A stretch of 64,000 nt of DNA from Persephonella hydrogeniphila (GTDB taxonomy: Bacteria > Aquificota > Aquificia > Aquificales > Hydrogenothermaceae), in NCBI RefSeq assembly GCF_900215515.1, contig NZ_OBEI01000009.1, positions 1 through 64,000 of the forward strand, written 5' to 3'. A program made the translations under genes and the position numbers. The notes beneath the pieces are model-generated. The model saw only the letters and a list, made by a program, of their open reading frames with translations. It searched no databases and was not told the DNA's origin. Shown here piece by piece: positions 42,116 through 53,627 of this stretch. Every line of letters begins with the position of its first letter. The first letter of the stretch is position 1.

Positions 42116-43273
42116 TTAGTATATCCTTGTTATCAATTTAAACAACCACGGATAAAGTATACCGCTTATTAACGCAGACAAAACAATCATAGACGCGTAG
42201 TCTTCCGGTATTACTTTTGTTTCGAGACCGAGGGTTGCTATAGCTACAAGTAGTGTAAGTGGCATAGACAGGGCAAAAGGAAAGGCAAGAATCTCTTTCA
42301 GCCGGAAACCGGAAAACAATAGTGGAAAAGCTCCTGCAACTCTTATCAGAAGGATGGTTATAGATATCATAAAAGCTCCCAATATTATCTCTTTTTTCAG
42401 CAGATTAAACAGATCAAACCTTAGGCCTACTTCTATGAAGAAAACAGGTATCAAAAATCCATAACCAAAGCTGCTTATTTTTTCTTGTATCTGTTCTCTC
42501 TTTTTGAATATCATTGCAAATAGCATCCCACCAAAAAATGCCCCGATTATATACTCAAGCCCTAAAAGGCTGGCAAGGGCTGCAAAGATAAACATATTGG
42601 CAAAATTTGCCCTTACATCTGTTTCTGTGGGATCTTCTGTTTTTATAAAAGTAAAGACCTTCTTAGGATTCCACCAGGCATAAAGCTGAAATGCCTTAAG
42701 AATAAGATAAGCTATAAAAAAGAACAGATATATCTCAAATAGGTGTATAAATGTTTTTTCAGAAAAACCATACTCAAAATACATAAAAAATGCAGATATA
42801 AAAACAAGAGATATCACTTCTCCTAAGCTTGCTATTATCAGGGTAGACTGGGCAAAATCTGTGTGTATAAGACCTGTGTCCTTTAAGACAGGATATAAAA
42901 GACCTATAGCTATGGTCAGGTATACAAGTATATTTATCTTTGGCTGGTCGAAATAAAGAGCAACAAAGAAAGATAAGGCTATAATTATAAACAGGGATAT
43001 GAAGTAGATAATCAGCTCTCTTTTAGGTGTTATCTTTATTCTTTCAAAATTTATCTCAAGACCTGCAAGATACATAAGAATAAGAAAACCAAGACTGCCT
43101 AAAAAATGGATAACTGTCATACTTTCTGTTGCTTTGTTAAAAAATATACCGATAACAAGCCCGAATATTATTTCACCAACAGCAGAAGGAAGCATCAGCT
43201 TTCTACTTATAAACGGTATTACAAAAGCTCCTACCGATACTACAAGTAGAAGAATAGATTCTTCTTTACTCAT
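42116..43273 (-). CDS. CPA2-family cation/proton antiporter
   Basis: 385 residues with about 12-13 membrane helices, a KefB/NapA-type antiporter for sodium or potassium. GIFFNKATE, FLILMYLAGLEI (helix with the family LxG-E motif), ETDVRANFAN near the ion-binding middle and LEYIIGAFFGGMLFAM are characteristic. It has no C-terminal TrkA-N domain; that regulatory part appears as the separate gene upstream (8-base overlap). The pair reconstitutes the KefC-like domain set in two polypeptides. Confidence 0.85.
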   Translation of the reverse strand: MSKEESILLLVVSVGAFVIPFISRKLMLPSAVGEIIFGLVIGIFFNKATESMTVIHFLGSLGFLILMYLAGLEINFERIKITPKRELIIYFISLFIIIALSFFVALYFDQPKINILVYLTIAIGLLYPVLKDTGLIHTDFAQSTLIIASLGEVISLVFISAFFMYFEYGFSEKTFIHLFEIYLFFFIAYLILKAFQLYAWWNPKKVFTFIKTEDPTETDVRANFANMFIFAALASLLGLEYIIGAFFGGMLFAMIFKKREQIQEKISSFGYGFLIPVFFIEVGLRFDLFNLLKKEIILGAFMISITILLIRVAGAFPLLFSGFRLKEILAFPFALSMPLTLLVAIATLGLETKVIPEDYASMIVLSALISGILYPWLFKLITRIY

Positions 43274-44705
43274 AGGTTTCCTCTAACGGTATACACAGTA
43301 CAGATGAACTGCTTTCTTTTGTTATATAAAAGGGAACATTTGGGTTTAAAATGGATATATCTTCTTTTTTATCGTAAGAGACAATCAAAAGATGATCGGG
43401 TTTGTCTTTAATATATTTTAGTGTTTCTTTTACAGGATTTCCTTCAAGGACTGTGTATTTTATTCCTGTTTTGTATATATGCTCAAAATCAGAAACGATA
43501 TTATTTCTTTCCTTCAGTTCTTCTTCCTCTTCTATTCCCCTCAGCTCTGCAGGCATTATACCGTAAACAACCTCAAAAGGAATTTTCATAAGCCTCGATA
43601 TCTCTATTCCTATCTCCAGAGTAAATGCAGGGTCTGGACAGTTAAGGGATATTATAAGCTCTTTGTATGGAAATCTTCCTCTGCTTATTAAGAACGGTCT
43701 TTCTCCATTCTCAAATATTTTTTTCAGTTTAAACCAGCTAAAAATAGGATTTTTGACAAATGGAATTACTGTTACTCCTATATTTTCCTCTACTTTTAGA
43801 AGTTCTGTGTAATCATTTACTTTGTTTTTTATCTCAAAAGAGTCTACCGTTTCTTTAATGTAATCAAAATCTTTTCTTACATCGTATCCTTTATACGGAT
43901 AAATCTGGAGTTTATGGGCTTTTGTGTTTCTTTTGAAATAGGCTGCTTCTTCGAATGTTTTTCTGTATTTTGGATGGTAAACAGTTGCAAAATCTGCACC
44001 AAACTGGAGGGGAAACTGGGGAATTCCTTTTAGAAGTATGCTGACAAGATTTTCCAGTACAACTGGATCTCCGATAAGAACAACCTTATCTCCTACTTTT
44101 ATCCTTTCTTCTCCTGTTGGAATGATCAGTTCTCCGTCTCTATATATAGCTGCTATTCTCCATTTAGATGGTCTGAGGTATTTTAGTTTTCTATCTATCA
44201 GATGAGATCTTGCAAGTATATGAACTTCGATAATCTCTCCTTTTCCTAATCCTATATTTGTTGCGATTGTGTAATTTTTTTCTATTTTGGAAACTATCGC
44301 ATTGGTTATAATCTCTGCAGGTTTTATTATTGAAGTCTGAAATTTTTCAAACTCCTCTTCCCTGTTTTCTTCAAAAAGCATTACCATAATGGAGGAATCA
44401 AGATTAAATACTTCTCTTGCTATTCTGCATATTTCCAGTGAAACATCTGTGTCTCTTATCGTAGAAACGATGTATTTTACATTCTGTAGATCTAACTTTT
44501 TCCATGTGAGGATACTGGAGGCGTCGCCTACTACAAATGAGATATTTTTGTTTTCCTTAAATCTCTCTTCTATCTCTCTTACGGTATTTTCTGATATATC
44601 AACAGAGATAATCTCCCAGTTCTTTGACAGTTTTTCAAGGAGTTTTCTCCCGAAAAAACCAAGACCAAATATAGCGATTTTTCTTTTCCCACCCTCAGAA
44701 ACCAT
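43266..44705 (-). CDS. TrkA-type NAD-binding regulator with C-terminal USP-like domain
   Basis: 479 residues. TrkA-N Rossmann fold (IAIFGLGFFGRKLLEKL, about 13-29; VVGDASS for the partner turn), a TrkA-C-like barrel (about 150-240, GKGEIIEVHI, KVGDKVVLIGD) and a C-terminal universal-stress/cation antiporter-type domain (about 310-479) with LLIVSYDKKEDISI and SSSVLCIPL. It overlaps the antiporter gene by 8 bases and probably gates it in response to NAD(H). I chose the ATG at 44705 with GGAGAG upstream; an upstream extension is unsupported. Confidence 0.82.
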   Translation of the reverse strand: MVSEGGKRKIAIFGLGFFGRKLLEKLSKNWEIISVDISENTVREIEERFKENKNISFVVGDASSILTWKKLDLQNVKYIVSTIRDTDVSLEICRIAREVFNLDSSIMVMLFEENREEEFEKFQTSIIKPAEIITNAIVSKIEKNYTIATNIGLGKGEIIEVHILARSHLIDRKLKYLRPSKWRIAAIYRDGELIIPTGEERIKVGDKVVLIGDPVVLENLVSILLKGIPQFPLQFGADFATVYHPKYRKTFEEAAYFKRNTKAHKLQIYPYKGYDVRKDFDYIKETVDSFEIKNKVNDYTELLKVEENIGVTVIPFVKNPIFSWFKLKKIFENGERPFLISRGRFPYKELIISLNCPDPAFTLEIGIEISRLMKIPFEVVYGIMPAELRGIEEEEELKERNNIVSDFEHIYKTGIKYTVLEGNPVKETLKYIKDKPDHLLIVSYDKKEDISILNPNVPFYITKESSSSVLCIPLEETYE

Positions 44706-44741
44706 AAACTCTCCATTGTGTAGTAAAATAAATTTCAATTC

Positions 44742-44749
44742 ATTATAAC
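44742..44749. promoter_or_regulatory. Back-to-back -10 elements of divergent genes
   Basis: On the minus strand TGTTATAAT gives an extended -10 (TATAAT at 44747-44742) for the TrkA-type gene. The overlapping TATAAC (44744-44749) reads on the plus strand toward the CgeB-like gene. The two transcripts would compete for RNA polymerase. Confidence 0.5.
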
Positions 44750-44769
44750 AAAACAAAAATGGAGGAAGT

Positions 44770-46023
44770 ATGAAACCGAGAATAGTTTTTGTCAAAACTC
44801 CAGACCCGAGAGGAGTGGTGGATACTCTGATTAAAGGTCTTTCCAAATCGCTCTCTGCAAGAAATTTTGAAGTCAAAATCGTAGAACCTACTCAAAATAA
44901 TATTCAAGAAGTTGTTAATGAAATTATCGAGTATAAACCTCTTTTTACATTTGATTTCAATCTTGATGGTCTTATTTTTGCTGAAAAGGACGGACAGCAG
45001 AAAATCCTTGCAGATATCATAGGAAATATACACGTAACATGGTTTTTGGATGACCCTATGATTCATTTTACAAAACTTAAACCTGCCCTGCAGTCTAACC
45101 AGCTTTTATACCTTACGATAGATATAGAACATGGTCAGTGGCTTGGTTCTATAGGAAAAAATGTTGCTTTTCTTGCACCGGGGATAAATCCTTCAGATTT
45201 TCCACCTCCGAATGTAGAAAAAGAGTTTGATCTTGCTTTTGTTGGACCTGTTGCAGATCCTGATAATATAGAGCATTCATGGAAAGAAAGATTTGATGAT
45301 AATCTGTTTGGTTTCGCTGTAGAGTTAGGAAGGATGCTGTACAGAAATCCAGATATGCCTGTAAGATTTGCATCAGGATATCTTCTTTCACAGTACAATC
45401 AGGATTTTCAGCAGGCCATGATAAAGTTTCAACAGGAGAGGGAAGAGGAGTTTATGCAGTACCTTACAGAGATAACTCTTTATGCTATGCATATGAGAAG
45501 ATGGAATATTATAGATTCTATAGAGGATTTTGAGATAAATATCTTAGGACCTGTTGATGGAGAAACAAAAGATAATGTGGTTGTTTATCCAAAGATAATT
45601 GCGAATGAAGATATTATAAGTTTCCTATCAAAAACAAAAATTACCCTTCTATCCCATCCTCCGTTTATTCCTACAGGACTTGCTTACAGTGTATTTGCTT
45701 CTGTAGGTGCAAACAGTCTGACTATGGTTGAGGAAAGGCTTTCTTCAAAATCTTTCCTCATAGACGGTAGGGATATTATTACATACCATCCAATAGATTC
45801 TATAGAGATTGAAGGAAAAATCGCTTACTATCTTGAAGAAGCCCCATCAGAGAGGGAAGCTATCGCAAAACAGGGAAGGGATACAGTATTCCAGAATCAC
45901 ACTATTCTCCAGAGAGGTGAGTTTCTCGCTAATATGCTAAATGATATAATCAAAAGGGCATCTCAGGAAGATGAAAAAAAGGAGCAGGTTTCTGAAGAGC
46001 CTCCCCCTGAAAAATTAAATTAA
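44770..46023 (+). CDS. CgeB-like glycosyltransferase-fold protein
   Basis: 417 residues without signal peptide. A GT-B-like N-terminal half (RIVFVKTPDPRGVVDTLIKG, TFDFNLDGLIF, VTWFLDDPMIHF) and a C-terminal block with the family-type SVFASVGANSLTMVEERLSSKSFL. This matches the CgeB/DUF3880-type proteins seen near flagellar or surface-sugar genes. ATG follows GGAGGAAG. The acidic/proline tail (EDEKKEQVSEEPPPE) is unusual. Sugar and acceptor are unknown. Confidence 0.65.
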   Translation: MKPRIVFVKTPDPRGVVDTLIKGLSKSLSARNFEVKIVEPTQNNIQEVVNEIIEYKPLFTFDFNLDGLIFAEKDGQQKILADIIGNIHVTWFLDDPMIHFTKLKPALQSNQLLYLTIDIEHGQWLGSIGKNVAFLAPGINPSDFPPPNVEKEFDLAFVGPVADPDNIEHSWKERFDDNLFGFAVELGRMLYRNPDMPVRFASGYLLSQYNQDFQQAMIKFQQEREEEFMQYLTEITLYAMHMRRWNIIDSIEDFEINILGPVDGETKDNVVVYPKIIANEDIISFLSKTKITLLSHPPFIPTGLAYSVFASVGANSLTMVEERLSSKSFLIDGRDIITYHPIDSIEIEGKIAYYLEEAPSEREAIAKQGRDTVFQNHTILQRGEFLANMLNDIIKRASQEDEKKEQVSEEPPPEKLN

Positions 46024-46024
46024 A

Positions 46025-46049
46025 AGGGGGCTTTTGCCCTATATTTTTC
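46025..46049. terminator. Terminator between CgeB-like and SPOR genes
   Basis: GGGC (46028-46031), TTTT loop, GCCC (46036-46039), then ATATTTTTC. The stem is short but followed by a uridine-rich stretch; on the minus strand the same stem is followed by CCTTTTAATTTAATTTTT. Confidence 0.55.
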
Positions 46050-46701
46050 TTACAAACCCTTTTATATTTTTTTCTTTCATGAATCTGTAGGCTTCTTTTC
46101 TATTTTTGAAACTTCCGATTAAAACCTTGTAAAGTTCACCTTCTTTTCTTATTTTTGCGTTAGGCATATTAAGTTTTTTTAGCAGTTTTTCAGCTTTCTT
46201 TTTTGTAGAGAAAGCTCCGGCCTGTATGTAATATCCTGAAGGGAAAGGATTTTTAGCAACTTTTTTCTGCTCTTTTTTGGGCTTTTCTTCTGTTTTTTTA
46301 GATGCTTTTTCAGGAGTTTTTTCTGCTACTTTTTTTTCTGTTTTTAGAGGGGTAGATATTTTTTCCTGAACGGTTTTTGGTTTTTCTACTTTTTTCTCTT
46401 CAATAACCTTTTCAGCTTTTACCGGCTGTTCGGGAGATTTGATATCTTCCTTTTTTTCTACTTTCGGAACAGTTTTTTCTGCAGGAGGTGTATTTTTCTC
46501 TTCCTTTTTTTGTTTTGCAATTATATTAATCTCCGGTTCAGAGATTGTTTCTTCTTTTCCTGAATAGACATTAATTCCTATTATGGAGAAAATAATTACA
46601 ATTAACAATCCAGAGAGAAGAATAATGATTCTTTCTATCTTTTCCTGTTTGGATTTTGCTTCTTCTAATTTTTTTATTGTATCTTTTAGGTCTTTGTCCA
46701 T
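46039..46701 (-). CDS. SPOR-domain membrane protein
   Basis: 220 residues: a short cytoplasmic coiled coil, one membrane helix (about 25-47), a long Lys/Glu/Pro linker (about 60-145) with repeated EKK and KTE motifs, and a C-terminal SPOR domain (FPSGYYIQAGAFSTKKKAEKL..., about 152-220). SPOR binds bare glycan strands of septal peptidoglycan. It likely acts at division sites. It lies one base from argS and is likely co-transcribed with it. Confidence 0.85.
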   Translation of the reverse strand: MDKDLKDTIKKLEEAKSKQEKIERIIILLSGLLIVIIFSIIGINVYSGKEETISEPEINIIAKQKKEEKNTPPAEKTVPKVEKKEDIKSPEQPVKAEKVIEEKKVEKPKTVQEKISTPLKTEKKVAEKTPEKASKKTEEKPKKEQKKVAKNPFPSGYYIQAGAFSTKKKAEKLLKKLNMPNAKIRKEGELYKVLIGSFKNRKEAYRFMKEKNIKGFVRKI

Positions 46702-46702
46702 T

Positions 46703-48364
46703 TTACATCCTCTCCACCGGCGTTATTCCCATAAGTCTAAAAAGAGTTCTTAAAGCTTCTCTGATAGCCTTAAGTAAAAACAGTCTCGCCCTCATTAATT
46801 TTTCGTCATCTTTTACTAAAAATTTAAAGTTGTTGTAGTAATAATGAAAATCAGATGCAAGCTGGTATGTAATCTGTGTAAGTTTGTGGGGCTGTTGTTT
46901 TTCACCGGCTTCCCTTATCAAATCAGGAATAAAAGCGAGATGCTTCATCAGTATCCTTTCCTGTTCTTCTTTTAGAAGATCAATTTCCCCTTCAAAATCC
47001 TCTTCAGGATCAAAACCGTATTTCTCCTTTGCTTCTCTGAAAACACTGCATATTCTTGCATGGGCATACTGGACGTAATAAACAGGGTTTTCAGAGCTTT
47101 TTTTCAGGGCAAGGTCTATATCAAAATTGAGGTGTGTATCACTGTCTTTTGTAAGGAAGAAGTAAATTACAGCATCTTTACCTACTTCTTCAATAAGCTC
47201 TTTCAGCGTGATGAAGCTACCGGATCTTTTTGACATCTTTACTTCCTGACCGTTTCTGAACAGTTTTACAAGCTGAATGAAAATCACTTTTATCCAGTTC
47301 TCAGGAACTCCAAAAGCCATAACAGCTGCTTTCAGTCTTGGGAAGTAACCATGGTGATCTGCTCCCCATACATTAACGATAAAATCGTATCCTCTCTTAA
47401 ATTTGTCATAATGGTATGCAATATCTCCTGCAAAGTATGTGTAAGAGCCATCAGATTTTATTATCACTCTGTCCTTGTCATCTCCGTAAAGTGAGGTTTT
47501 TACCCATACAGCTCCTTCCTTTTCATAGATCATTCCTTTATCTTTTAGAAATTGTATAGCTTCATCTACTTTTCCGGTTGTGTACAGTTTTTTCTCGCTG
47601 AACCATATATCAAACTCGACTCCAAACTCTTTTAGATCATTTTTTATTCTCTCTAAAAGCAGTTCTTTTGCAAACTCGGCACAGAAATCTATGGCCTGTT
47701 TTTCGTCTACAAAAGAGAGAATTTTTTCCCTTTCGTACCTGTATAAATGCTCAGCTATTTCTTTGATATATTCTCCGTGGTATCCATCTTCAGGGAAAGG
47801 GTAATCAGGCTCTTCAATCTGTCTAAACCGGGCATAAACAGATTCTCCTAATTTTTTTATCTGGTTTCCTGCATCATTTATGTAGAACTCCCTTTCTACT
47901 TCATATCCTATATACTCGTACAGGTTTGACTGGACATTACCGACTACAGCTCCCCTTCCGTGTCCCAGATGAAGGGGACCTGTAGGATTTGCACTTACAA
48001 ACTCTATGTTTATCCTTCCCCTGTTTTTTTCTTTTGCTACACCGTATCTATCCTTTTCCTCAAGTATCTGTCTCAGAACATCTGAATAATACTCTGTAGA
48101 CAGAAATATGTTTATGAAACCTGCACCTGCCACTTCTACCTTTGAAAAATAGGGAAGATTTTGTATTATCTCTTTTATTTCAGAGGCGATGTCTACAGGC
48201 TTTTTTTTCAGATACTTAGAAAGTAAAAAGGCTATATTAATAGACAAATCTCCAAATCTGTCCTCTTTAGGTATATCTATTTTTAGTTTATCTTTTACCT
48301 GTTCTACTTCAGGAATATGTTTCTTAAGCTCTTCTATAATCCTGTTTTTTATTTCTTCTTTCAT
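46703..48364 (-). CDS. argS: Arginyl-tRNA synthetase
   Basis: 553-residue class I enzyme that charges tRNA-Arg. N-terminal Add1 domain, HIGH signature as [19 protein letters not shown] (about 116-134), KMSKRSGSF (KMSKS-type, about 359-367) and the C-terminal anticodon domain ([18 protein letters not shown]-type ending). Length is normal. AAAGGAGAAAG precedes the ATG. Downstream SPOR gene probably shares its message. Confidence 0.97.
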   Translation of the reverse strand: MKEEIKNRIIEELKKHIPEVEQVKDKLKIDIPKEDRFGDLSINIAFLLSKYLKKKPVDIASEIKEIIQNLPYFSKVEVAGAGFINIFLSTEYYSDVLRQILEEKDRYGVAKEKNRGRINIEFVSANPTGPLHLGHGRGAVVGNVQSNLYEYIGYEVEREFYINDAGNQIKKLGESVYARFRQIEEPDYPFPEDGYHGEYIKEIAEHLYRYEREKILSFVDEKQAIDFCAEFAKELLLERIKNDLKEFGVEFDIWFSEKKLYTTGKVDEAIQFLKDKGMIYEKEGAVWVKTSLYGDDKDRVIIKSDGSYTYFAGDIAYHYDKFKRGYDFIVNVWGADHHGYFPRLKAAVMAFGVPENWIKVIFIQLVKLFRNGQEVKMSKRSGSFITLKELIEEVGKDAVIYFFLTKDSDTHLNFDIDLALKKSSENPVYYVQYAHARICSVFREAKEKYGFDPEEDFEGEIDLLKEEQERILMKHLAFIPDLIREAGEKQQPHKLTQITYQLASDFHYYYNNFKFLVKDDEKLMRARLFLLKAIREALRTLFRLMGITPVERM

Positions 48365-48464
48365 CTTTCTCCTTTATAATAGTTGTTTTTTAATATTTTA
48401 CCCTATTGGGTTTTTTGAAAGGAGAAAAAGATTTAAAATAATAAAACAAAAACGAGGTGAGAAA

Positions 48465-50084
48465 TTGCAGAAATTCATATTTATAACAGGTGGGGTTCTT
48501 TCCTCTCTGGGAAAAGGTGTAGCATCAGCCAGCATCGGCTCAATCTTAGAAAATATGGGATACAAAATAACATTCCTCAAACTTGACCCATATCTTAATA
48601 TAGATCCGGGAACTATGAATCCTTACCAGCATGGTGAAGTGTATGTCACAGAAGACGGAGCAGAAACAGATCTTGATCTGGGTCATTATGAAAGATTTAC
48701 CAATGTTACCCTTACAAAGTACAACAACACAACCTCAGGAAAACTATACAACTCTCTTCTTGAAAAGGAGAGAAGGGGAGCATATTTAGGGGCTACTGTT
48801 CAGGTAATTCCCCATTTTACAAATGAGATTATAAGAAGTATAGAAAAGGCTGCATCTAAATCAGATATAGCCCTTATAGAGATAGGAGGTACAGTAGGAG
48901 ATATAGAGAGCTTACCTTTCTTAGAGGCAATCAGGCAGATGGGACTTGAGTTAGGCAAAGAAAATTCCCTCTTTATTCATCTTACGTATGTTCCCTATAT
49001 CAAAGCTGCTGGAGAGCTCAAAACAAAACCTTCTCAGCACTCTGTAAAAGAATTAAGAGCTATCGGGATACAGCCTGATATTCTTATATGCAGGGCAGAT
49101 AGACCTCTGCCTAAACCTATAAAAAGAAAGCTTGCCCTTTTTACAAATGTTGAGGAAGATGCTGTTATATCTGCACCTGATGTGGATATAATCTACAAAA
49201 TTCCCCTTTACTTCCATAAAGAAAAAATAGACAGAATAATAGCGAAACACCTTAATTTAGAGTACAGAGAACCTGAGCTTAAACACTGGCAGAGAATTGT
49301 TAATACACTCTCTAAGCTGAAAAAGGAGACAGATATAGCTATAGTAGGTAAGTATGTAGAACTGAAGGACGCCTACAAAAGTATAATAGAGTCCTTTACA
49401 CATGCCCAGATACCAAATGAGATAAAGGTAAACCTCCACTGGATTAATGCAGATGAACTTACAGAGGAAAATATAGATGAAAAATTGGGAGATGTAGATG
49501 GTATCCTCGTTCCGGGGGGATTTGGAGAAAGGGGAGTTGAGGGAAAGATACTCACAGCAAAATATGCAAGGGAAAATAACATACCGTATTTTGGTATATG
49601 TCTCGGTATGCAGGTTGCTGTTATAGAGTTTGCAAGAAATGTTGTAGGTCTAAAGGAAGCAAACTCAACAGAGTTTGATCCCCAGACTCCTTATCCTGTT
49701 ATAGATCTTATGCCTGAGCAAAAAGGTATAGAAAATAAAGGAGGAACAATGAGACTTGGGGCGTACAGATGTACCCTTGTAGAAGGTACAAAGGCGTTTG
49801 AGATATATGGAGAAAAAGAGATATACGAAAGGCACAGACACAGGTATGAGTTTAATCCGGATTTTAGACCTATCCTTGAGGAAAAGGGTCTTATTGTATC
49901 TGGTGTATACAAAGCAAAAAATCTCGCAGAGATAATAGAACTTCCAGAAGATATGCATCAGTGGTTTGTAGCCTGCCAGTTTCATCCTGAGTTCAAAAGT
50001 AAACCTTTTAAGCCCCACCCTCTTTTTGTAGCTTTTGTAAAAGCAAGTTATGAAAACAGAAAGAGAAAAAATGCCACTTCCTGA
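48465..50084 (+). CDS. pyrG: CTP synthase
   Basis: Converts UTP to CTP using glutamine. 539 residues from TTG (48465), after GAGGTGAG; an open frame further upstream lies antisense to argS and is rejected. Synthetase domain [23 protein letters not shown] (shown in part: [10 protein letters not shown]), [21 protein letters not shown]; glutaminase domain with [13 protein letters not shown] (catalytic Cys, about 379), and H...E in CQFHPEFKS. All known active-site elements are present. Confidence 0.97.
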   Translation: MQKFIFITGGVLSSLGKGVASASIGSILENMGYKITFLKLDPYLNIDPGTMNPYQHGEVYVTEDGAETDLDLGHYERFTNVTLTKYNNTTSGKLYNSLLEKERRGAYLGATVQVIPHFTNEIIRSIEKAASKSDIALIEIGGTVGDIESLPFLEAIRQMGLELGKENSLFIHLTYVPYIKAAGELKTKPSQHSVKELRAIGIQPDILICRADRPLPKPIKRKLALFTNVEEDAVISAPDVDIIYKIPLYFHKEKIDRIIAKHLNLEYREPELKHWQRIVNTLSKLKKETDIAIVGKYVELKDAYKSIIESFTHAQIPNEIKVNLHWINADELTEENIDEKLGDVDGILVPGGFGERGVEGKILTAKYARENNIPYFGICLGMQVAVIEFARNVVGLKEANSTEFDPQTPYPVIDLMPEQKGIENKGGTMRLGAYRCTLVEGTKAFEIYGEKEIYERHRHRYEFNPDFRPILEEKGLIVSGVYKAKNLAEIIELPEDMHQWFVACQFHPEFKSKPFKPHPLFVAFVKASYENRKRKNATS

Positions 50085-50134
50085 GCAGGCTATTCCTCAT
50101 TATATTAATAAGAAAATCGTAATATGGAGAATAG

Positions 50135-52273
50135 ATGGAATATCTTGATTATCTTTTCTCTCCAAGATCCATAGCTATTATCGGGGCTACAGATAAAAAG
50201 GAGAAAGTAGGATATGCGATATTTAAAAATATCGTAGAAGGAGGGTATAAAGGGAAAATATATCCTGTTAATAAAAGACTTGATTACTTAGAAGGATACA
50301 GAGTATACAGGTCTGTTCTTGATATCGAAGACAGCATAGATCTGGCAATTATCAGTATTCCTATACAGTATGTTCCGGAGCTTTTTGAACAGCTGGGAAG
50401 AAAAAGAGTTAAAACTGCTGTAGTTATATCTGCAGGAGGAAAGGAAACAGGTGAAAAAGGAAAGCAGATAGAAGAAGCTATAAAGGAAAGGGCAAAGAAA
50501 TACAGGATAAGATTTCTTGGACCTAACTGCCTCGGGTTTGTAAATACCCTTATTGATCTGAATGCAAACTTTGGTCTGGACAAACCACTTAAAGGAAAAA
50601 CGGCTTTTATATCCCAGAGTGGAGCACTTTTTACTGCAATAATGGACTGGGCGTTAAGGGAAAAAATAGGATTTTCCTATGCTGTCAGTATAGGAAACAT
50701 GGCAGATTTAACATTTGGGGATATTATTGAGTATCTTGGTAAAAAAGAAGAAGTAGACACGATCTTACTGTATATGGAGAGTCTTACAGATCCAGAAAAA
50801 TTTGCGAATGTATCAAGAAAAATATCCCAGAAAAAACCTATTATCGTTGCAAAGGCAGGAAGATCAGAAAGCGGGCAGAAAGCTGCAGTATCCCACACAG
50901 GAGCTATAGCAGGGAAAGATTTCCTCTATTCAGCCCTTTTTAAAAGATGTGGTATAGTTAGATCGGATAATGTTTTACAGCTTTTTGATCTGACAGAAGC
51001 ATTTTCCAAACAGCCAGTTCCTGAAGGAAACAGATTTGTGGTGGTAACAAATGCTGGTGGTCCGGGGGTTATGGCTGCTGATCAGTTTGATAAATGGAAT
51101 GTAAAACCTGTCAGCTTGTCTGAAGAAACTATAGAGAGGTTGAACAAACTGCTTCCTCGTGTATGGAGCCATAACAATCCAGTAGATATAATAGGAGATG
51201 CTCCTCCTGAAAGGTACAGAAAAACATTGGAGATTTTATTTGAAGCACCAGAAATAGACGGTATTATATGTATCCTCACACCCCAGTTTATGACAAAGCC
51301 TTATGAGACTGCAGTTCAGTTCTATGAAGTTTCAAAAGGAAAAAAGAAACCTTTTTATCCTGTTTTGCTTGGAGGGGAAAAGTTAGAAAAGGCAAAACTG
51401 TTCCTTGAAGAACATAACATTCCTGTGTTTGAAACTCCAGAAGAAGCTGTTGATTCTATGTTTTTGAGTTACAGTTATACTTATAGAAAAAGGTTAGTAG
51501 CAGAAGATATATTGGAAAAAAGCAGAGGTAAGAACTATAAAACTGTTAAACATATAATAGATAAAAATCTTAACGAAGATAATATCCTCCTTACCGAGTT
51601 TGAAACAAAGAAAATCCTGTCAGCGTATGGCATACCTGTAAATGATACCTATAACACTATCAGTGTAGATGAGGCTGTAAATGTAGTTAGAAATATAGGC
51701 TTTCCTGTTGTTATGAAGATAAACTCCCCTGATATCCTTCATAAGTCAGAGGCAGGAGGTGTGATAACCGGCATAAAAGATATTGATTCTGTAAAGAAAT
51801 CCTTTGAGAAAATCTTACAAAACGCCAAAAAGTATAAACCTGATGCGAAAATAGAAGGGATCATAGTTGAAAAACAGGTTAGCGGTGACTTTGAACTTAT
51901 AATAGGAAGCAGTTTTGACAAACTATTCAAGCAATATATTATGTTTGGAATGGGGGGAACTATGGTTGAGTTCTTCAAAGACGTTTCTTTTGATTTTCCT
52001 CCTTTATCTAAAGTGGCAGCAAAGGAACTTATTGCCTCAACCAGAATATATAGACTTTTAAAGTCTGGATTTAGGGATAAAAAACCAGTGGAAATTAACG
52101 GTTTAATAGATATATTAATGAATGTATCTGATCTTTTAATAGATTTTCCACAGATAGAAGAGTTAGATATTAATCCTTTGCTGGCAAAGGAGAATAAGTT
52201 TTACGCCGTAGATGGAAGAATAAAGTTAAGAAGATTTGAAGGAAAAAACACTATTTTAGGAGGTGTTAATTGA
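50135..52273 (+). CDS. ADP-forming acyl-CoA synthetase (alpha-beta fusion)
   Basis: 712-residue enzyme that makes ATP from acetyl-CoA or another acyl-CoA, or the reverse. Alpha half with CoA-binding ([18 protein letters not shown], about 13-30) and the phosphohistidine His in VSHTGAIAG (about 255); beta half ATP-grasp (about 490-712) with [20 protein letters not shown] and [13 protein letters not shown]. Unlike Pat-type acetyltransferases it has no GNAT domain. The fused form is frequent in archaea and thermophilic bacteria. Its stop overlaps the hslU start (TTGA). Confidence 0.9.
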   Translation: MEYLDYLFSPRSIAIIGATDKKEKVGYAIFKNIVEGGYKGKIYPVNKRLDYLEGYRVYRSVLDIEDSIDLAIISIPIQYVPELFEQLGRKRVKTAVVISAGGKETGEKGKQIEEAIKERAKKYRIRFLGPNCLGFVNTLIDLNANFGLDKPLKGKTAFISQSGALFTAIMDWALREKIGFSYAVSIGNMADLTFGDIIEYLGKKEEVDTILLYMESLTDPEKFANVSRKISQKKPIIVAKAGRSESGQKAAVSHTGAIAGKDFLYSALFKRCGIVRSDNVLQLFDLTEAFSKQPVPEGNRFVVVTNAGGPGVMAADQFDKWNVKPVSLSEETIERLNKLLPRVWSHNNPVDIIGDAPPERYRKTLEILFEAPEIDGIICILTPQFMTKPYETAVQFYEVSKGKKKPFYPVLLGGEKLEKAKLFLEEHNIPVFETPEEAVDSMFLSYSYTYRKRLVAEDILEKSRGKNYKTVKHIIDKNLNEDNILLTEFETKKILSAYGIPVNDTYNTISVDEAVNVVRNIGFPVVMKINSPDILHKSEAGGVITGIKDIDSVKKSFEKILQNAKKYKPDAKIEGIIVEKQVSGDFELIIGSSFDKLFKQYIMFGMGGTMVEFFKDVSFDFPPLSKVAAKELIASTRIYRLLKSGFRDKKPVEINGLIDILMNVSDLLIDFPQIEELDINPLLAKENKFYAVDGRIKLRRFEGKNTILGGVN

Positions 52274-53613
52274 TAAAGGAAGAGCTAACGCCAAAACAGA
52301 TAGTAGAGGAACTTGATAAGTATATAGTTGGGCAAAAAGATGCAAAAAAGGCTGTTGCGATAGCTTTAAGGAACAGATGGAGAAGACAGCAGCTTCCTGA
52401 AGAACTTAGAGATGAGATAATACCGAAAAATATACTGATGATAGGACCGACAGGTGTAGGTAAAACAGAGATTGCAAGAAGACTTGCAAACCTTGTAGGA
52501 GCTCCATTTATAAAAGTAGAAGCTACAAAATTCACAGAAGTAGGATATGTTGGAAGAGATGTTGAATCTATTATAAGAGAGCTTGCAGAGGCTTCATTTA
52601 AGATGGTTAAAGCTGAGAAAATGGAAGAGGTTCAGGAGAGAGCAAAAGCCCTCGCTGAGGAAAAGGTACTGGACTATCTAATTCCAAGAAAAGTCAGGAG
52701 ATTTGGAAGTTTGGAATCTTATGAAGAAGAGGAATCTCCTGCAAGGGAAAAATTCAGACAGATGCTCAAAGAAGGACAGCTTGATGATAGGGTGATAGAG
52801 ATAGATGTTGAAGAAAAACCTGTATCAGTTATCGGTGGAGTTATAGCCCCTGGAATGGAAGATATTGAAAATCAGCTGAGAGATCTGTTTTCTAATCTTA
52901 CCCCTTCTAAAAGAAAAAGGAGAAAAGTTACCGTTAAAGAAGCCTTAAAAATACTACAGCAACAGGAAGCTGAAAAGTTAATCGATATGGACGAAGTTGC
53001 TTCAGAGGCTGTTTACAGGGCAGAAAATTTTGGTATTGTTTTTATAGACGAGATAGATAAAGTTGCAGGAAAATCATCAGGCTCTTCTCCTGATGTCTCA
53101 AGGGAAGGTGTACAGAGAGATTTACTTCCTATAGTTGAAGGTACAACGGTATCTACAAAATACGGACCTATTAAAACAGATCATATACTTTTTATAGCTG
53201 CAGGAGCTTTCCATCTATCAAAACCGTCAGATCTAATACCTGAGCTTCAGGGAAGATTTCCTATAAGAGTAGAACTCCAGCCTTTAACAAAGGAAGATTT
53301 TGTAAAGATACTCACCCAACCCAAAAATGCATTGATAAAACAGTACAAGGCGCTTATGGAAACAGAAGGGGTTCATCTTGAGTTTACAGATGATGCTATT
53401 GAAACAATAGCAGAAATTGCAGAAGAGGTAAATGAAAAAACTGAAAACATTGGTGCCAGAAGGTTGCACACAATACTTGAAAGGATAATGGAAGATTACT
53501 CATTTGAAGCTCCTGAACTAAAAGGACAGTATATAATAATTGATGAAAAGCTTGTTAGACAGAAACTTGAAGATGTTGTTCAGAGTGAAGATCTAACAAG
53601 ATATATCCTATAA
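52270..53613 (+). CDS. hslU: HslU ATPase subunit of HslUV protease
   Basis: 447-residue AAA+ unfoldase that feeds Hsl[26 protein letters not shown] at the start, Walker [16 protein letters not shown] (about 57-71), I-domain insertion (about 105-230), Walker [11 protein letters not shown] (about 257-266), sensor 2 [10 protein letters not shown] (about 395-405) and the C-terminal EDLTRYIL that docks into HslV. TTG start overlaps the preceding gene. hslV lies 39 kb away on the opposite strand. Confidence 0.96.
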   Translation: MIKEELTPKQIVEELDKYIVGQKDAKKAVAIALRNRWRRQQLPEELRDEIIPKNILMIGPTGVGKTEIARRLANLVGAPFIKVEATKFTEVGYVGRDVESIIRELAEASFKMVKAEKMEEVQERAKALAEEKVLDYLIPRKVRRFGSLESYEEEESPAREKFRQMLKEGQLDDRVIEIDVEEKPVSVIGGVIAPGMEDIENQLRDLFSNLTPSKRKRRKVTVKEALKILQQQEAEKLIDMDEVASEAVYRAENFGIVFIDEIDKVAGKSSGSSPDVSREGVQRDLLPIVEGTTVSTKYGPIKTDHILFIAAGAFHLSKPSDLIPELQGRFPIRVELQPLTKEDFVKILTQPKNALIKQYKALMETEGVHLEFTDDAIETIAEIAEEVNEKTENIGARRLHTILERIMEDYSFEAPELKGQYIIIDEKLVRQKLEDVVQSEDLTRYIL

Positions 53614-53627
53614 AGGAGGTTTATAAA

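Noticed and set aside
48189-48464. Upstream in-frame extension of pyrG
   Set aside because: Antisense to argS; the TTG at 48465 has a ribosome site and gives the normal N-terminus.
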